From: Alienimonas californiensis
GTDB lineage: Bacteria; Planctomycetota; Planctomycetia; Planctomycetales; Planctomycetaceae
Length of the DNA: 64,000 nucleotides
NCBI RefSeq assembly: GCF_007743815.1
Contig: NZ_CP036265.1
Coordinates: 62,001 to 126,000, forward strand
Reading direction: 5' to 3'
The notes beneath the pieces were generated by a model. It saw only the letters and a list, made by a program, of their open reading frames with translations, was not told the DNA's origin and ran no database searches. Below, piece after piece: positions 1 to 8,676 of the stretch. The translations under genes were made by a program, and so were the position numbers. Numbering within the stretch: the stretch's first letter is position 1; each line of letters opens with the position of its first letter.

Positions 1-92
1 GGAAGGACGGCGGGGGCACAGTGTACGGCGACCGCCCGCCCCCGACGGGAACGGCGGCGCCGACGGGGGATACGCCCGCCGCCGCGTTTGGT

Positions 93-1703
93 TCACTCCG
101 ACCGCCGCTCGATGACCCAATCGTGACCGGAGGGCGTCGTCAGGACGCCGGATTCGTCCATCAACAGCGGCGTCCGCTCCCCGGTGCGTGGGTCGATCCG
201 CAGCCACGGCCCGACGGCGGCCACCGCGGCGGCGGAGAGCGTCACCGGCCCGCCCGTCGGCGTGTAGATCACGGACCACTTCCCGTCCGGCGTCTGGGCG
301 GCGGCGACGAAGGCGGCGGGGTCGTCGCCCTGCTTGGCGATCAGGCCCGGCGCCGGCCGCAGTTCGGTCCAAGGGCCGGCGTCGAGGAACCGTCGCAGCA
401 CGCCCATGTCCTCGGCCCCTTCCGCATTGAGGGCGTCGCTCCACGGGCCGGCCCGCAGCTTGCCGTGGCCCTCCACCGGGCCGGCCTGGGCGTTCCAGAC
501 CCAGCCGGCGTTATGGCCGTAGGAGACGCCCGCCGGCGGGGCGATCAGCACGCTCCACCACGCCGCCCGGCGGACGGCGCCGGCGTCGTGCGGCACGCCG
601 GTCTTATAGGCGGGAATGGCCTCGTAGTTCGGTTCGAGGTTGATCAGCGGCATCTCCAAGTCCCGCCACTCGGCCGCGGACCGCCGGTGGGTCAGCCATT
701 TCAGGTCGTCGTCGGAGGCCCCGTGGCCGCTCTGGTAGCCGACGAAATCGAACCACGGCTCCTCCGCGTAGGGTTCGAAAATCCAGTTGCGGCCGGCCAT
801 GTGCAGCGTGACCGGGCCGCGGCCGACGCCGCTGCCGTCGGATTCTCCCCCCGGGAACACGCCACGGCCGATCGTCTTCCAGCGGTCGGCGTCCGGGTAC
901 TTGCCGTCCCCGCCCAGCAGCCAGACGCAGCCGTACGCCCCCCAGCGGGCCTTGAGATACCGGGCGGCGAGAACCGCGTCCGCCGGCGACCAGCTCACGC
1001 CGGGGTCGCCCTGCCCGATCGCCCACAGCAGCACCGGCGCCGGGGCCATGCCGCGGGCGGCGATCGCGGCGACCTTGGCGTCCATCGCCCGCAGCAGGTC
1101 GTGGTTCACCCCCGTCACCTTGCCGTCGGTCAGGGTGAAGGGTTTGACGGGCAGCCCCTCGTTCGCCCCGCGCCACTGCGTGCCGACGAACTGGATCGCG
1201 GTGAACCCCTGGGCCTTGCGCATCTCCAGGAAGCGGTCCCAGTCCTCCGGCTGCGACTTGAGCACGCCGTTCCAGGCGGTGTCGGCGAGGTAGAACCAGG
1301 GCGCCGGCTCCCCCGCCCCCTCGCCGCGGGGGCGGGCCCGGGTGAAGTGCCGGGTGCCGTCGCCGACCCGCGGCGGGCCGGGGCGGTCCGAGGGCACGCA
1401 GACGAACGCCCGCGGCCCGTCCGGCACGTTCAGGCCGTCGGCCTGCACCAGGTAGCTCCATTCCCCCACGGCGTCCGGGGCGAAGCGGGCCTTCCAGACC
1501 TCCCCCCCGTCCCAGAACAGATCGACGTTCGCCGTCCGCCCGTCCGGCCCGGTGAACGCGACCTGGGCCGAGACGCGCCGCAGCGGGTCCTCCGGCACCG
1601 GGCTGACGGACTGGGCGACTTCGAAGACGGCGCCCCGCTCCACGATCGGCGGGGCGGCGGCCAGCGAGGCCGCGACGAATAGCAGCGGGGTGAGCGTCGA
1701 CAT
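93..1703 (-). CDS. Exported DUF5060/DUF4038 glycosidase-like protein
   Basis: This 536-residue protein is a probable apiosidase-like glycoside hydrolase acting outside the cytoplasm. Residues 1-17 form a signal peptide (MSTLTPLLFVAASLAAA). Residues 20-90 look like the DUF5060 beta-sandwich, with GGEVWKARFAPDAVGEW. From about 135 (WFYLADTAWNG, then a RKAQGF segment and YQSGHG) it matches the DUF4038 TIM-barrel. The last 90 residues (DGKWSVIYTP, then LRIDPRTGE) resemble the C-terminal putative collagen-binding domain usual in this family. I chose the ATG at 1703 because it starts the signal peptide; the frame opens further upstream without a hydrophobic leader. The substrate cannot be read from the sequence. 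Confidence 0.85.
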   Translation of the reverse strand: MSTLTPLLFVAASLAAAPPIVERGAVFEVAQSVSPVPEDPLRRVSAQVAFTGPDGRTANVDLFWDGGEVWKARFAPDAVGEWSYLVQADGLNVPDGPRAFVCVPSDRPGPPRVGDGTRHFTRARPRGEGAGEPAPWFYLADTAWNGVLKSQPEDWDRFLEMRKAQGFTAIQFVGTQWRGANEGLPVKPFTLTDGKVTGVNHDLLRAMDAKVAAIAARGMAPAPVLLWAIGQGDPGVSWSPADAVLAARYLKARWGAYGCVWLLGGDGKYPDADRWKTIGRGVFPGGESDGSGVGRGPVTLHMAGRNWIFEPYAEEPWFDFVGYQSGHGASDDDLKWLTHRRSAAEWRDLEMPLINLEPNYEAIPAYKTGVPHDAGAVRRAAWWSVLIAPPAGVSYGHNAGWVWNAQAGPVEGHGKLRAGPWSDALNAEGAEDMGVLRRFLDAGPWTELRPAPGLIAKQGDDPAAFVAAAQTPDGKWSVIYTPTGGPVTLSAAAVAAVGPWLRIDPRTGERTPLLMDESGVLTTPSGHDWVIERRSE

Positions 1704-1781
1704 GCCCCTATCATCAAGATTGCCCGAGCCGAGTCCATGAACTCGGCCGGGGCGCGCCTTGGGGGGAGGACGAGTCCGCAT

Positions 1782-2354
1782 CTACACCGGCACGGCGTCG
1801 TCGGCGGCCCGCACGCCGGAGAGGTACAGCGGCCGGGGCGTTTCCCGCTGCGGCTTGAAGGTGCCGAGGTCGTACGCCGCCCGCAGCACGTCGCGGCGGC
1901 TGACCTGACCGACGACCTCCGCCGTACCGTCGGCGTCCTCCCGCAGGACCGGCAGGCGGCGGAAGCGGCCCTCGTTGAACAGGTGAACCATCGTCAGCAG
2001 GTCCGTGTCCTCGGCGACGGTGCGGGCGTTCGCGTCCGCGTACTGGCCGACCGTGCCGCAGCAGGGCACCTGCTCGGCGGCGGCGTCCAGCAGGACCCGC
2101 ATGCAGATCTTCTCGCTGAACACGCCGAGGAACGTCCGGCCCGGCCCGACCACCGGGGCGCCGGAGATCCGGTGCTTCAACAGCGTGCCGATCGCCTCCT
2201 GCACCGGGGTGTCCGGGTGGAGGGTGATGAGTTTGGTGGTCATCACGTCGGCGGCCCGGAGGCCCCGGGCGGCGACCTGACCGGTGGACCCGTTGCGCGG
2301 GGCCCGGGTCCGCACGGTGCGAGCGAAGCGGGCGGCAGTGTTCGGGAAGGACAT
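1782..2354 (-). CDS. CBS-domain pair protein
   Basis: The 190-residue product carries two CBS motifs, at about residues 36-90 (ADVMTTKLITLHPDTPVQEA) and 107-160 (ending GQVSRRDVLRAAY). Such Bateman modules bind adenosine nucleotides and usually regulate a partner protein; here no catalytic domain is attached. A Cys-Cys pair sits at 98-99 between the modules. The ATG at 2354 is preceded by an AGGAGG 5 nt upstream, one of the clearest ribosome-binding sites in the window, which rules out the longer upstream open frame. It lies 78 bp downstream of nothing on its own strand and reads toward the DUF4038 gene, so the two may be co-transcribed. The regulated partner is unknown. Confidence 0.85.
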   Translation of the reverse strand: MSFPNTAARFARTVRTRAPRNGSTGQVAARGLRAADVMTTKLITLHPDTPVQEAIGTLLKHRISGAPVVGPGRTFLGVFSEKICMRVLLDAAAEQVPCCGTVGQYADANARTVAEDTDLLTMVHLFNEGRFRRLPVLREDADGTAEVVGQVSRRDVLRAAYDLGTFKPQRETPRPLYLSGVRAADDAVPV

Positions 2355-2359
2355 GGCGA

Positions 2360-2365
2360 CCTCCT
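2360..2365 (-). promoter_or_regulatory. Strong Shine-Dalgarno of CBS protein gene
   Basis: On the minus strand this is AGGAGG, 5 nt before the ATG at 2354. It decides the start of the CBS-domain gene; most other genes in the window have no comparable site. Confidence 0.75.
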
Positions 2366-2583
2366 CCCGCCGGGGGGCGGGCACGGGTGGGACGGACCAG
2401 CACCGAAGCTGTGAGGCCAGCGTCGAGGCTGGAGGAGCGAAACGCTCCGCGGGCGGAACCGCCCGGATCGAAGCCCCCCGCACTCCGCCCCCCGCCGCCG
2501 AGCACCGGCGAACGAATCGACAGAGTCCGATGGGTCGATTCGCCACGCTACCGTGCCGGCGCCGCCCGCGGAAGGGGCGGCGT

Positions 2584-2922
2584 TCAACGCAGTTCCTCCC
2601 GGCGGGCGCGGTACGCGGCCCGCGCCCGGTTAAACCGCCATGTCTTCCAGAACAGCCACAGGCCGCCCGCCGTCGCCACCGCGGCGACGAAGGCCGGGAG
2701 CGCGGTCCGGGCCGCGGGTTCCTCGCTCAATACCGTCCGCAGGACCCAGGCGGCAAGGTATCCCGTCCCGCTCATAAACGCCGCCCGGGCGTACGTCGGT
2801 TCGTAGCGGCTACCGGGCGCCTTCCCCGGCAGGCTCAGCCGATGGCGTTCCCGCTCCCAGCGGCGATCGAGTTCCTCCACGGAGGAGGCCCCCGCGAGGG
2901 GAGAGGCGGCTCGATCCGTCAT
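2584..2922 (-). CDS. Two-helix membrane protein, ribbonless paralog of the zinc-ribbon family
   Basis: The 112-residue protein has an N-terminal charged helix (VEELDRRWERERHRLSL), two hydrophobic segments at about 45-63 and 76-92, and a basic tail ending AAYRARREELR. The same W-containing helix, paired helices and Arg-rich YRxRRxEL tail occur in the products at 2919-3506 and 3967-4500. This copy lacks their N-terminal CxxC...CxxC zinc ribbon. Its ATG overlaps the upstream stop (ATGA), so it is the last gene of that operon. Function is unknown; it is probably an inner-membrane subunit interacting with its paralogs. Confidence 0.75.
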   Translation of the reverse strand: MTDRAASPLAGASSVEELDRRWERERHRLSLPGKAPGSRYEPTYARAAFMSGTGYLAAWVLRTVLSEEPAARTALPAFVAAVATAGGLWLFWKTWRFNRARAAYRARREELR

Positions 2923-3506
2923 CGGGCCTCCCCCCGCCGTTCCCCTGCGGCTTCCGAACCGCCCAGCAACTCCGCCCGCCGGCGGCGGTAGTCGCGTTCG
3001 GCGGCTTCATACCGCTGAACCCTCTCGATCCCGCCGCGCTGAGCGAGCCAAGCGAGGCACCACATCAACGCCCCCACTCCCGACGCCCACAGCAAGCCGA
3101 AGAGGAAGGCGCCCCCCTCCCCCTTCAGGGCGGCGCCGATCGCGATCGCCCCGAATGTCAGGACGGCGAGCGTTTGGAACCCGAGTGCCATGTGGGAGGC
3201 GTCCTTCGCCGTCGGCGGTCTCCGCCGGCCGAGCCGCACGGGCACGCCCAGTTCGTCCTGCATCCTCTCCCACTCCTGTTCCAACGCGTCCAGCTGCGGG
3301 CGGCGGTGGAGCGCGTCGAGCTTCGCCTCGATGCGGCCGGTCGCGGCGGCGACTTCCTCCAGCGTCTCCGTCCAGGCGGCGCTGTCCGAACGGTGCACGC
3401 TCAACCGGGCGCCGCAGTGCGTGCAGGTGACGAAGCGGGCCCGCGGCCCCACCGTCAGCGGGGCGCCGCAGCGGTCGCACAGCAGGGACTCGGCAACGGC
3501 GGACAT
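2919..3506 (-). CDS. Zinc-ribbon, coiled-coil, two-helix membrane protein
   Basis: The 195-residue product opens with a zinc ribbon (C10, C13, C28, C31; LLCDRCGAPLTVG, then VTCTHCGARL). A charged helical stretch at 45-90 follows (TGRIEAKLDAL, LEQEWERMQDEL), then two hydrophobic segments at about 105-150 and a basic tail DYRRRRAELLGG. I chose the ATG at 3506 (MSAVAESLLCDRCG) because it sits directly before the ribbon and aligns with the paralog starting at 4500. It overlaps the next gene by 4 bp. Conserved proteins of this build occur in planctomycetes but I know of no assigned function. Confidence 0.8.
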   Translation of the reverse strand: MSAVAESLLCDRCGAPLTVGPRARFVTCTHCGARLSVHRSDSAAWTETLEEVAAATGRIEAKLDALHRRPQLDALEQEWERMQDELGVPVRLGRRRPPTAKDASHMALGFQTLAVLTFGAIAIGAALKGEGGAFLFGLLWASGVGALMWCLAWLAQRGGIERVQRYEAAERDYRRRRAELLGGSEAAGERRGEAR

Positions 3507-3562
3507 GGCGGGCGAAGCGGCGATCGAGACGGCGACGAGCGAGGGAGACCGGGGACTCCGGT

Positions 3563-3967
3563 TCACTCCGGCGGGTCCGGCTCCTCCGGCTCGATCATCG
3601 ACCGCAGACCGGCGTGGAACACGAACGTCAGGACCAGCGGCGTACAGGCGATCCCGGCCATGAACAGCGGGAAGCCGAACCGCACGGCCGCGGGAACCAG
3701 GTCTTCGGCCGTCGTCAGCATGCCGAACGCCAAGCCGGCCGCCAGCAGCCCGGGGACGGCGAACGTGAGCGCGGCGGACCGCCCGAACAGCGTGAAGACC
3801 CGCAACGCCCGACGCCGATCCGCCCGGAGGCCGAGCGCCTCCGCCGCCCCCGGCAACGGCGCCCCGCAATGCGGACAGGAGGTCGCGGCGCCTCCCGCCC
3901 CGCCGGGCAGCGGGGCGCCGCAGCGGTCGCAGATGGGGGAAGCGGCCGTGGCGGTCGAGTCGCTCAT
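3563..3967 (-). CDS. Short zinc-ribbon membrane protein
   Basis: The 134-residue product has a ribbon with C13, C16, C31 and C34 (ICDRCGAPLPGG, TSCPHCGAPLPG) and two hydrophobic segments at about 65-88 and 93-115. It lacks the coiled-coil linker and the Arg-rich tail of its neighbours, so it is a divergent member of the cluster. The start codon shares one base with the upstream stop (TAATG at 3965-3969), which implies translational coupling. The gap to the next gene is 56 bp. Function is unknown. Confidence 0.78.
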   Translation of the reverse strand: MSDSTATAASPICDRCGAPLPGGAGGAATSCPHCGAPLPGAAEALGLRADRRRALRVFTLFGRSAALTFAVPGLLAAGLAFGMLTTAEDLVPAAVRFGFPLFMAGIACTPLVLTFVFHAGLRSMIEPEEPDPPE

Positions 3968-4500
3968 TAGTTCTCTCCCGGTTCGCCCCGCTCGAGTTCC
4001 AGTTCCGCCCGGCGGCGGCGGTAGCGGCGTTCCGCCTCCCGCCACTTGGCGGCCTTCGCGAACTGGTTCGCCGCCGTGAACAGGCCGACGCCGGCGAACA
4101 GCGCCGGGAACCCCAGCTTGACGATCGTCGGGAAGCCCGCGCCGGCGGACATCGTCGCCGCGAAGACCGCCCCCATCACGCCCACGGTCAGCACGATCAC
4201 GCCGCCGACCGCGCTCGGTTCGCTCTCCCGCCCGCCCTTGCCCCGCACCATCAGCGATTGGCGGGTGCGGTCCCACTCGCGGTCCAGGTCGGCCCGTTCG
4301 GTGCGACGGTCCAGGCGTTCGACTTTCGCTTCGAGCTGCTCGGTCCGCTCCGTTAGTTCCGTCCACGCGGCGCTTTCGGAGCGTTCCACCCGCAGCGACG
4401 ACCCGCAGTGCCGGCAGGTGACGAACTTCGCCTCCCCGCCGACCTGCAACGGGGCGCCGCAGCGGCGGCAGAGCAGCGTTTCGAGGGCGACTTCGGACAC
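3967..4500 (-). CDS. Zinc-ribbon, coiled-coil, two-helix membrane protein (first in operon)
   Basis: With the GTG start at 4500 the product is 177 residues. It has a zinc ribbon (C11, C14, C29, C32), a heptad-like charged helix (LTERTEQLEAKVERL), a WDRTRQSL segment, two hydrophobic segments at about 100-145 and a tail RYRRRRAELELERGE. The GTG start is preferred because VSEVALETLLCRRCGAPL aligns residue for residue with the start of the 2919-3506 paralog; an in-frame ATG at 4578 would add 26 residues with no resemblance. It is divergent from the hydrolase gene at 4602. Confidence 0.75.
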   Translation of the reverse strand: MSEVALETLLCRRCGAPLQVGGEAKFVTCRHCGSSLRVERSESAAWTELTERTEQLEAKVERLDRRTERADLDREWDRTRQSLMVRGKGGRESEPSAVGGVIVLTVGVMGAVFAATMSAGAGFPTIVKLGFPALFAGVGLFTAANQFAKAAKWREAERRYRRRRAELELERGEPGEN

Positions 4501-4601
4501 GGGCGGGACGTTCCGGGCGGAACTGCAATCGGACAATCGGGCGTTCACAATAACGGCCGGTCCGCTTCGACGGCTCACCAGCGCTCCCCAAAAGGTTCGT
4601 C

Positions 4602-6725
4602 ATGCCCGCTCGCCTCTCCCGTCGCGCCTTCTCCCGCACCGTCGCCGGCACGACCGCCGGGGTCTTGTTCGTCGGCACGCGGCCGTCCGCCGCCGCCGCG
4701 GCCGAGCCGCTGGGGCCGGTCTATCCGCGGATGATGCAGGAGTACTTCGAGGCGAAGCTGCCCGCCCACGCGGCCCGGATTAAAGAGGAGATCGCCGCCG
4801 TCCAGTCTGCTCAGAATGGCCCGGCCGCCGCCGCGGAGCATGCGAAGGACGTGCGGGGCCGGCTGGCGAAGTGTTTCGGTCCCAAGCCGGAACGCACCCC
4901 GCTGAACGCCCGCACGACCAAGACGCTGGAGCGGGACGGTTACCGGGTCGAACTGATCACCTACGAGAGCCGCCCCGGCCTGCTGGTGACGGCGGCCCTG
5001 TATCTGCCGAGCGGCGACGGCCCCCACCCCGGCGTGCTGGGCCTGTGCGGGCACGCGAACGAAGGCAAGGCGTATCCGCTGTATCAGGCGTTCGGCGTGG
5101 AACTGGCGAAGGCCGGCTTCGCCACGCTGGTGATCGACCCGATCGGCCAGGGCGAACGGTTCCAGTGGCCGGAGCAGAAACGCCCCAGCGCGTTCGGCGG
5201 CAGCGTGGGAGAGCACAATCAGCTCGACCGCCTGATGCGGCCCCTCGGGGAGTGGTTCGGCACCTGGCGGGCGTGGGACGGCCTCCGGGGGATCGACCTG
5301 CTGGCCGAGCGGGAGGACGTCTCGATCGACCCGTTTCTCGGCGTGACCGGCAACAGCGGCGGCGGCACGCTGACCTGTCTGGTGACCGCCTGGGACGACC
5401 GCGTGACCGCCAGCGCCCCGAGTTGCTACGTCACCACGCTGGCCCGCAACCTCCGCAACGAACTGCCCGCCGACGCCGAGCAGTGCCCGCCGCGGATGCT
5501 GGAACTGGGCATGGATCACCACAGTTTCCTCGTCCCCGCCCTGCTGGGCGAGGGGCAGGACGAGATGGGTTCGGCGACGGTGCTGGCGAAGCGGGCGGAC
5601 TTTTTTGACGTCCGCGGAGCCCGGGAGGCGTACGGCCGACTGGCGCAACTGGCCGCTGTCGCCGGGGCGCCGGACGCCGCGGGGATCACCGTCGCCCCCG
5701 GCGGGCACGGATTCGAGCTGCCGCTGCGGCGGGCGATGGTGGAGGCGTTCTGCCGCGCCGCCGGCCGGCCGATTCCGCCGCCGTTCGAGTTCACCGAGCC
5801 GGAGGAGCCGGAAACGCTGTTCGCTACGCCGGAGGGCTCCGTGCTGCAAGCCGGTTCGACGCCGGTGTGGGAACTGCTCCGCGGGGCGCTGCCGGACGCG
5901 CCTGTCTCCCGTCCGATCAACGCCGGCGTGATCCGCAAGGCGTTGAACCTGACGGAAACGCCGACGGAGCCCCCGCCGTACGACATCCCCGCCTGGCGCC
6001 GGGCGACCGGCCTGCCGACCCCGCAGGCGGCCCGCTTCGCCCTGCGGCCGGAGCCGCACATCACGGTGCCCGTGCTGAGATTGCAGGACGAACCGATGCA
6101 GGGTCCGCCGCCCAAACTGGACACCCCGGCCGTGCTGCTGGTCGCCCACCGCGGCGCCGACGCGGCGTTCCGGATGCCGGAGGAGCAGTCCGACCCCACC
6201 GCCAGCGCCTTCGCTCGCGTTCTGCCGCAGCGGTTCCCCGGCGCCCAGATCTACGGCTGCGACGTCCGCGGCACCGGGGCCAGCGAACCGGGCACCGTCG
6301 GCCCGAACGAGGCCCTGCGGCCCTACGGCTCCAGTTACATGTATTCCGCCTACGCCCGGATGTGGAACGAGCCGATCCTCGGCGGCCGGGTGAAGGACGC
6401 GCTGAGCGCCTGGGCGTTCGTCGCCGACGCCCACAGCGGCGACCTGCACCTGTGCGGCGACCGCTGGGGGGCGATCCCCGCGGTCCTCGCCGCGGCGCTG
6501 CTGCTGGAGAGCGGCCGCAAACCGGCGTCGGTCACCCTCTCCGGCCTCCCGGCCTCCTGGCGGGCGTTGGTAGAGGACGAACGGGCCGACTGGCCCTACG
6601 CCCTGCTGCCGTTCGGCGTGCTGGCCCACTTCGACCTGCCCGACGTGCTGAGCCGATTGAAGCAGGAACTGGGCGACGGCCTGACGCTCGAAAACCCCGC
6701 CGGCCCGCAGGGCATGGCGGCGTAG
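4602..6725 (+). CDS. Tat-exported double-domain alpha/beta hydrolase (acetyl-xylan-esterase-like)
   Basis: The 707-residue protein begins with a twin-arginine signal (LSRRAFSRTVAGTTAG). The first half, about residues 95-390, resembles the dienelactone/acetyl-xylan-esterase type hydrolases: a GLCGHAN oxyanion-region segment, a VIDPIGQGER strand, and a nucleophile elbow G-N-S-G-G-G in VTGNSGGGTLTC. A HGFELP segment may hold the catalytic His. The second half, about 480-690, repeats the core fold (LLVAHRGAD, CDVRGTGAS), but at the elbow position reads CGDRWGA, so no serine nucleophile is present. One active and one degenerate domain is therefore likely. Substrate is unknown; exported deacetylation of polysaccharide is plausible. 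Confidence 0.8.
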   Translation: MPARLSRRAFSRTVAGTTAGVLFVGTRPSAAAAAEPLGPVYPRMMQEYFEAKLPAHAARIKEEIAAVQSAQNGPAAAAEHAKDVRGRLAKCFGPKPERTPLNARTTKTLERDGYRVELITYESRPGLLVTAALYLPSGDGPHPGVLGLCGHANEGKAYPLYQAFGVELAKAGFATLVIDPIGQGERFQWPEQKRPSAFGGSVGEHNQLDRLMRPLGEWFGTWRAWDGLRGIDLLAEREDVSIDPFLGVTGNSGGGTLTCLVTAWDDRVTASAPSCYVTTLARNLRNELPADAEQCPPRMLELGMDHHSFLVPALLGEGQDEMGSATVLAKRADFFDVRGAREAYGRLAQLAAVAGAPDAAGITVAPGGHGFELPLRRAMVEAFCRAAGRPIPPPFEFTEPEEPETLFATPEGSVLQAGSTPVWELLRGALPDAPVSRPINAGVIRKALNLTETPTEPPPYDIPAWRRATGLPTPQAARFALRPEPHITVPVLRLQDEPMQGPPPKLDTPAVLLVAHRGADAAFRMPEEQSDPTASAFARVLPQRFPGAQIYGCDVRGTGASEPGTVGPNEALRPYGSSYMYSAYARMWNEPILGGRVKDALSAWAFVADAHSGDLHLCGDRWGAIPAVLAAALLLESGRKPASVTLSGLPASWRALVEDERADWPYALLPFGVLAHFDLPDVLSRLKQELGDGLTLENPAGPQGMAA

Positions 6726-6969
6726 CGGCCGCGCAAGGCGGCGGTTCTGGCGAAGAAACGGGCGCCTCGGCGCCAGGAGAGCGCCCCCGGACTGTTGCCC
6801 GCCGATCCACTCACAGGATCTTCACGCAACATCCACGGCGAACAAGCATTGGGATGGGACTGTTTGGACCCGAGAGAACGCCCCGCGGAGCCTCCCGCGG
6901 CGAGCGATTCGCTCGGCGGAGGGCGTCGGGGTTCGACGCTCTCGTTCCTCCCCCATTCTTTGATCGTCC

Positions 6970-8046
6970 GTGCAACACGCTACCTCTTCGTCGCCCCGCG
7001 TCCGGCGTCAACGGCGTCTCGGCTTCACCCTGATCGAACTGCTGGTGGTGATCGCGATCATCGCTGTGCTGGTCAGCCTGCTCTTGCCGGCCGTCCAGCA
7101 GGCCCGCGAGGCCGCCCGGCGGTCGCAGTGCCAGAATAACCTGAAGCAGATCGGTCTGGCGCTTCATAACCACCACGGCATTCACAAGTCGTTCCCCCCG
7201 GGCGTCTCCGTTTCCACGAACGGAGGGGCGACGCAACATTGGAACCTGGGCGGCTCGCAGGCCGGCAGCCACCACGGTCCGAACTGGGCCGCCAATCTCC
7301 TGGCGGAACTCGACCAGAGCGCGTTGAACGACATCCTCAAGGACTGCGTCAAGAAGGACAGGAACCCGTGCGACGGCTGCGAACTGCCCAGCTACAACGG
7401 CGGCCGAACCGACCGCGGGCGCCTCAGCGTGTTCACGCCCGCCGCTCTGATCTGCCCCAGCGCCCCGGACGCGGACCAGCTCTTCGGCCAGTGGGAACTC
7501 GACGAACTGTCGAAGGGCAACTACGGGGCGAACTACGGCACGGACGACCTGTACTCCCACCGGTCGAAGGCGACCGCCGGCGTGTTCGGCCTTAACGAAC
7601 ACAGCATCAGTTTCAGCGGCGGTCCGAAAGAGCAGTGGGGCCGCGGCATGGGCACGCGGATCGCGGAGGTGAAAGACGGCACCACCAACACCGTGGCGGT
7701 CAGCGAACTGCTGACGGTCGACTCCGGCAAAGACGGCCGCGGCGTGTGGTTCGCCGGTTGGATGGGCGCCGCCGCCTTCACCGCCCACGACGCCCCGAAC
7801 TCCCCCGGCACCGACGTCGTCCCCTACTGCGACGACAGCGGCCTGAAGCCGAACGACCCCATGCTCTGCGAGGAGAACCACGACGACCAGTACAACTGGG
7901 CCGCGGCTCGCAGCGACCACTCCGGCGGCGTCAACGCCGCCATGGCCGACGGCAGCGTCCAGTTCATCTCCGAAACCATCTCGCTGGAGACGTGGCAGGC
8001 AATCTGCACCCGCGCCGGCGGCGAGGTCGTCGACGAGGCGTTCTGA
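6970..8046 (+). CDS. DUF1559 family pseudopilin-like protein
   Basis: The 358-residue product has a short basic leader, the prepilin cleavage motif G|FTLIELLVVIAIIAVL near residue 18, then AVQQAREAARRSQCQNNLKQ, which is the DUF1559 signature. The C-terminus carries the family's H-x9-DG stretch (DHSGGVNAAMADGSVQF). Such proteins are made in large numbers by planctomycetes and are thought to be exported by a type II secretion/pilus-like system, but their role is unsettled. The start is the GTG at 6970; no ATG precedes the pilin motif in frame. The short lipoprotein gene at 8174 follows, a pairing often seen for this family. Confidence 0.92.
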   Translation: MQHATSSSPRVRRQRRLGFTLIELLVVIAIIAVLVSLLLPAVQQAREAARRSQCQNNLKQIGLALHNHHGIHKSFPPGVSVSTNGGATQHWNLGGSQAGSHHGPNWAANLLAELDQSALNDILKDCVKKDRNPCDGCELPSYNGGRTDRGRLSVFTPAALICPSAPDADQLFGQWELDELSKGNYGANYGTDDLYSHRSKATAGVFGLNEHSISFSGGPKEQWGRGMGTRIAEVKDGTTNTVAVSELLTVDSGKDGRGVWFAGWMGAAAFTAHDAPNSPGTDVVPYCDDSGLKPNDPMLCEENHDDQYNWAAARSDHSGGVNAAMADGSVQFISETISLETWQAICTRAGGEVVDEAF

Positions 8047-8090
8047 GACCGGATTCACTTCGATTGCGGTCCTGAGCCCCCCCGTCGCGG

Positions 8091-8120
8091 AGCCCGGATT
8101 TTCGCCTGAAAGTCCGGGCT
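8091..8120 (+). terminator. Hairpin terminator-like structure after the DUF1559 gene
   Basis: AGCCCGGA (8091-8098) pairs exactly with TCCGGGCT (8113-8120), and the stem continues inward through TTTTC/GAAAG with one G-T wobble, giving about 13 pairs around a GCCT loop. It is followed by TCATTCACTTTC, not a clean U tract. It could terminate the pseudopilin message or attenuate transcription into the lipoprotein gene. Confidence 0.55.
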
Positions 8121-8173
8121 TCATTCACTTTCATCCACGCCCTTTTAACTTTCGAATCTTGTTGACCGTTCCA

Positions 8174-8566
8174 ATGCAATTTCCGCGGCGTCTTGCGATC
8201 CTGCTGTGCGTCGTCTCCACCGGTCTGCTGGGTTGCGACGAGCCGGATCCGCTGGCCCCCGCTGAACGCACGCCCGACGGCGACGTGCGGGGCCTGATCG
8301 ACTCGATCCCTGACCTCGCCGGGGACGCCAAGAGCTTCGGCGAGCACTTCGTCGGGGGGAAGTTGCCGGAGGGGGCCTCCGCAAAAGACTACTTCTACCT
8401 GCGGACCGAAACGCAATCCGTCGAGGTCACCGGCGATCGCGCGACCGCCCAGGTAGCCGTCGGTCTGTCGGAGCAGTTTGAGGCCGAAGCCGGTCCGCCG
8501 CCCGTCGAATGGGTCCTGGTCAAACAGGGCGACACGTGGCTGCTGGAATCGGCCCCGCTGCCCTGA
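8174..8566 (+). CDS. Small lipoprotein
   Basis: The 130-residue product starts MQFPRRLAILLCVVSTGLLG and has a lipobox Cys at 22 (LLGC), so it should be a lipid-anchored exported protein. The mature part has no known domain; it ends with an immunoglobulin-like or NTF2-like beta pattern (VEWVLVKQGDTWLLES) of the kind found in small lipoproteins that accompany DUF1559 proteins. I use the ATG at 8174; the frame also offers TTG codons at 8159 and 8162. It is 127 bp downstream of the pseudopilin gene, behind a hairpin. Confidence 0.72.
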   Translation: MQFPRRLAILLCVVSTGLLGCDEPDPLAPAERTPDGDVRGLIDSIPDLAGDAKSFGEHFVGGKLPEGASAKDYFYLRTETQSVEVTGDRATAQVAVGLSEQFEAEAGPPPVEWVLVKQGDTWLLESAPLP

Positions 8567-8676
8567 GCCGCCCGCGTTTCATTACCCTGAGCCCCACGGC
8601 TCCTGCGAGCCGTCGCCGACCCCGGCGACGGCTCGCCGTCGTCTCCGCGTCGTTCCACGTCCTTCGAAGAGCTCTC

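Noticed and set aside
1-92. A gene at the left edge
   Set aside because: Nothing in the first 92 bases has coding or structural support.
21-1682. A 553-codon plus-strand frame opposite the first gene
   Set aside because: Antisense to the DUF4038 gene, Arg/Pro/Gly-rich and without any motif.
4575-6629. A 684-codon minus-strand frame
   Set aside because: Antisense to the double hydrolase gene and of biased composition only.
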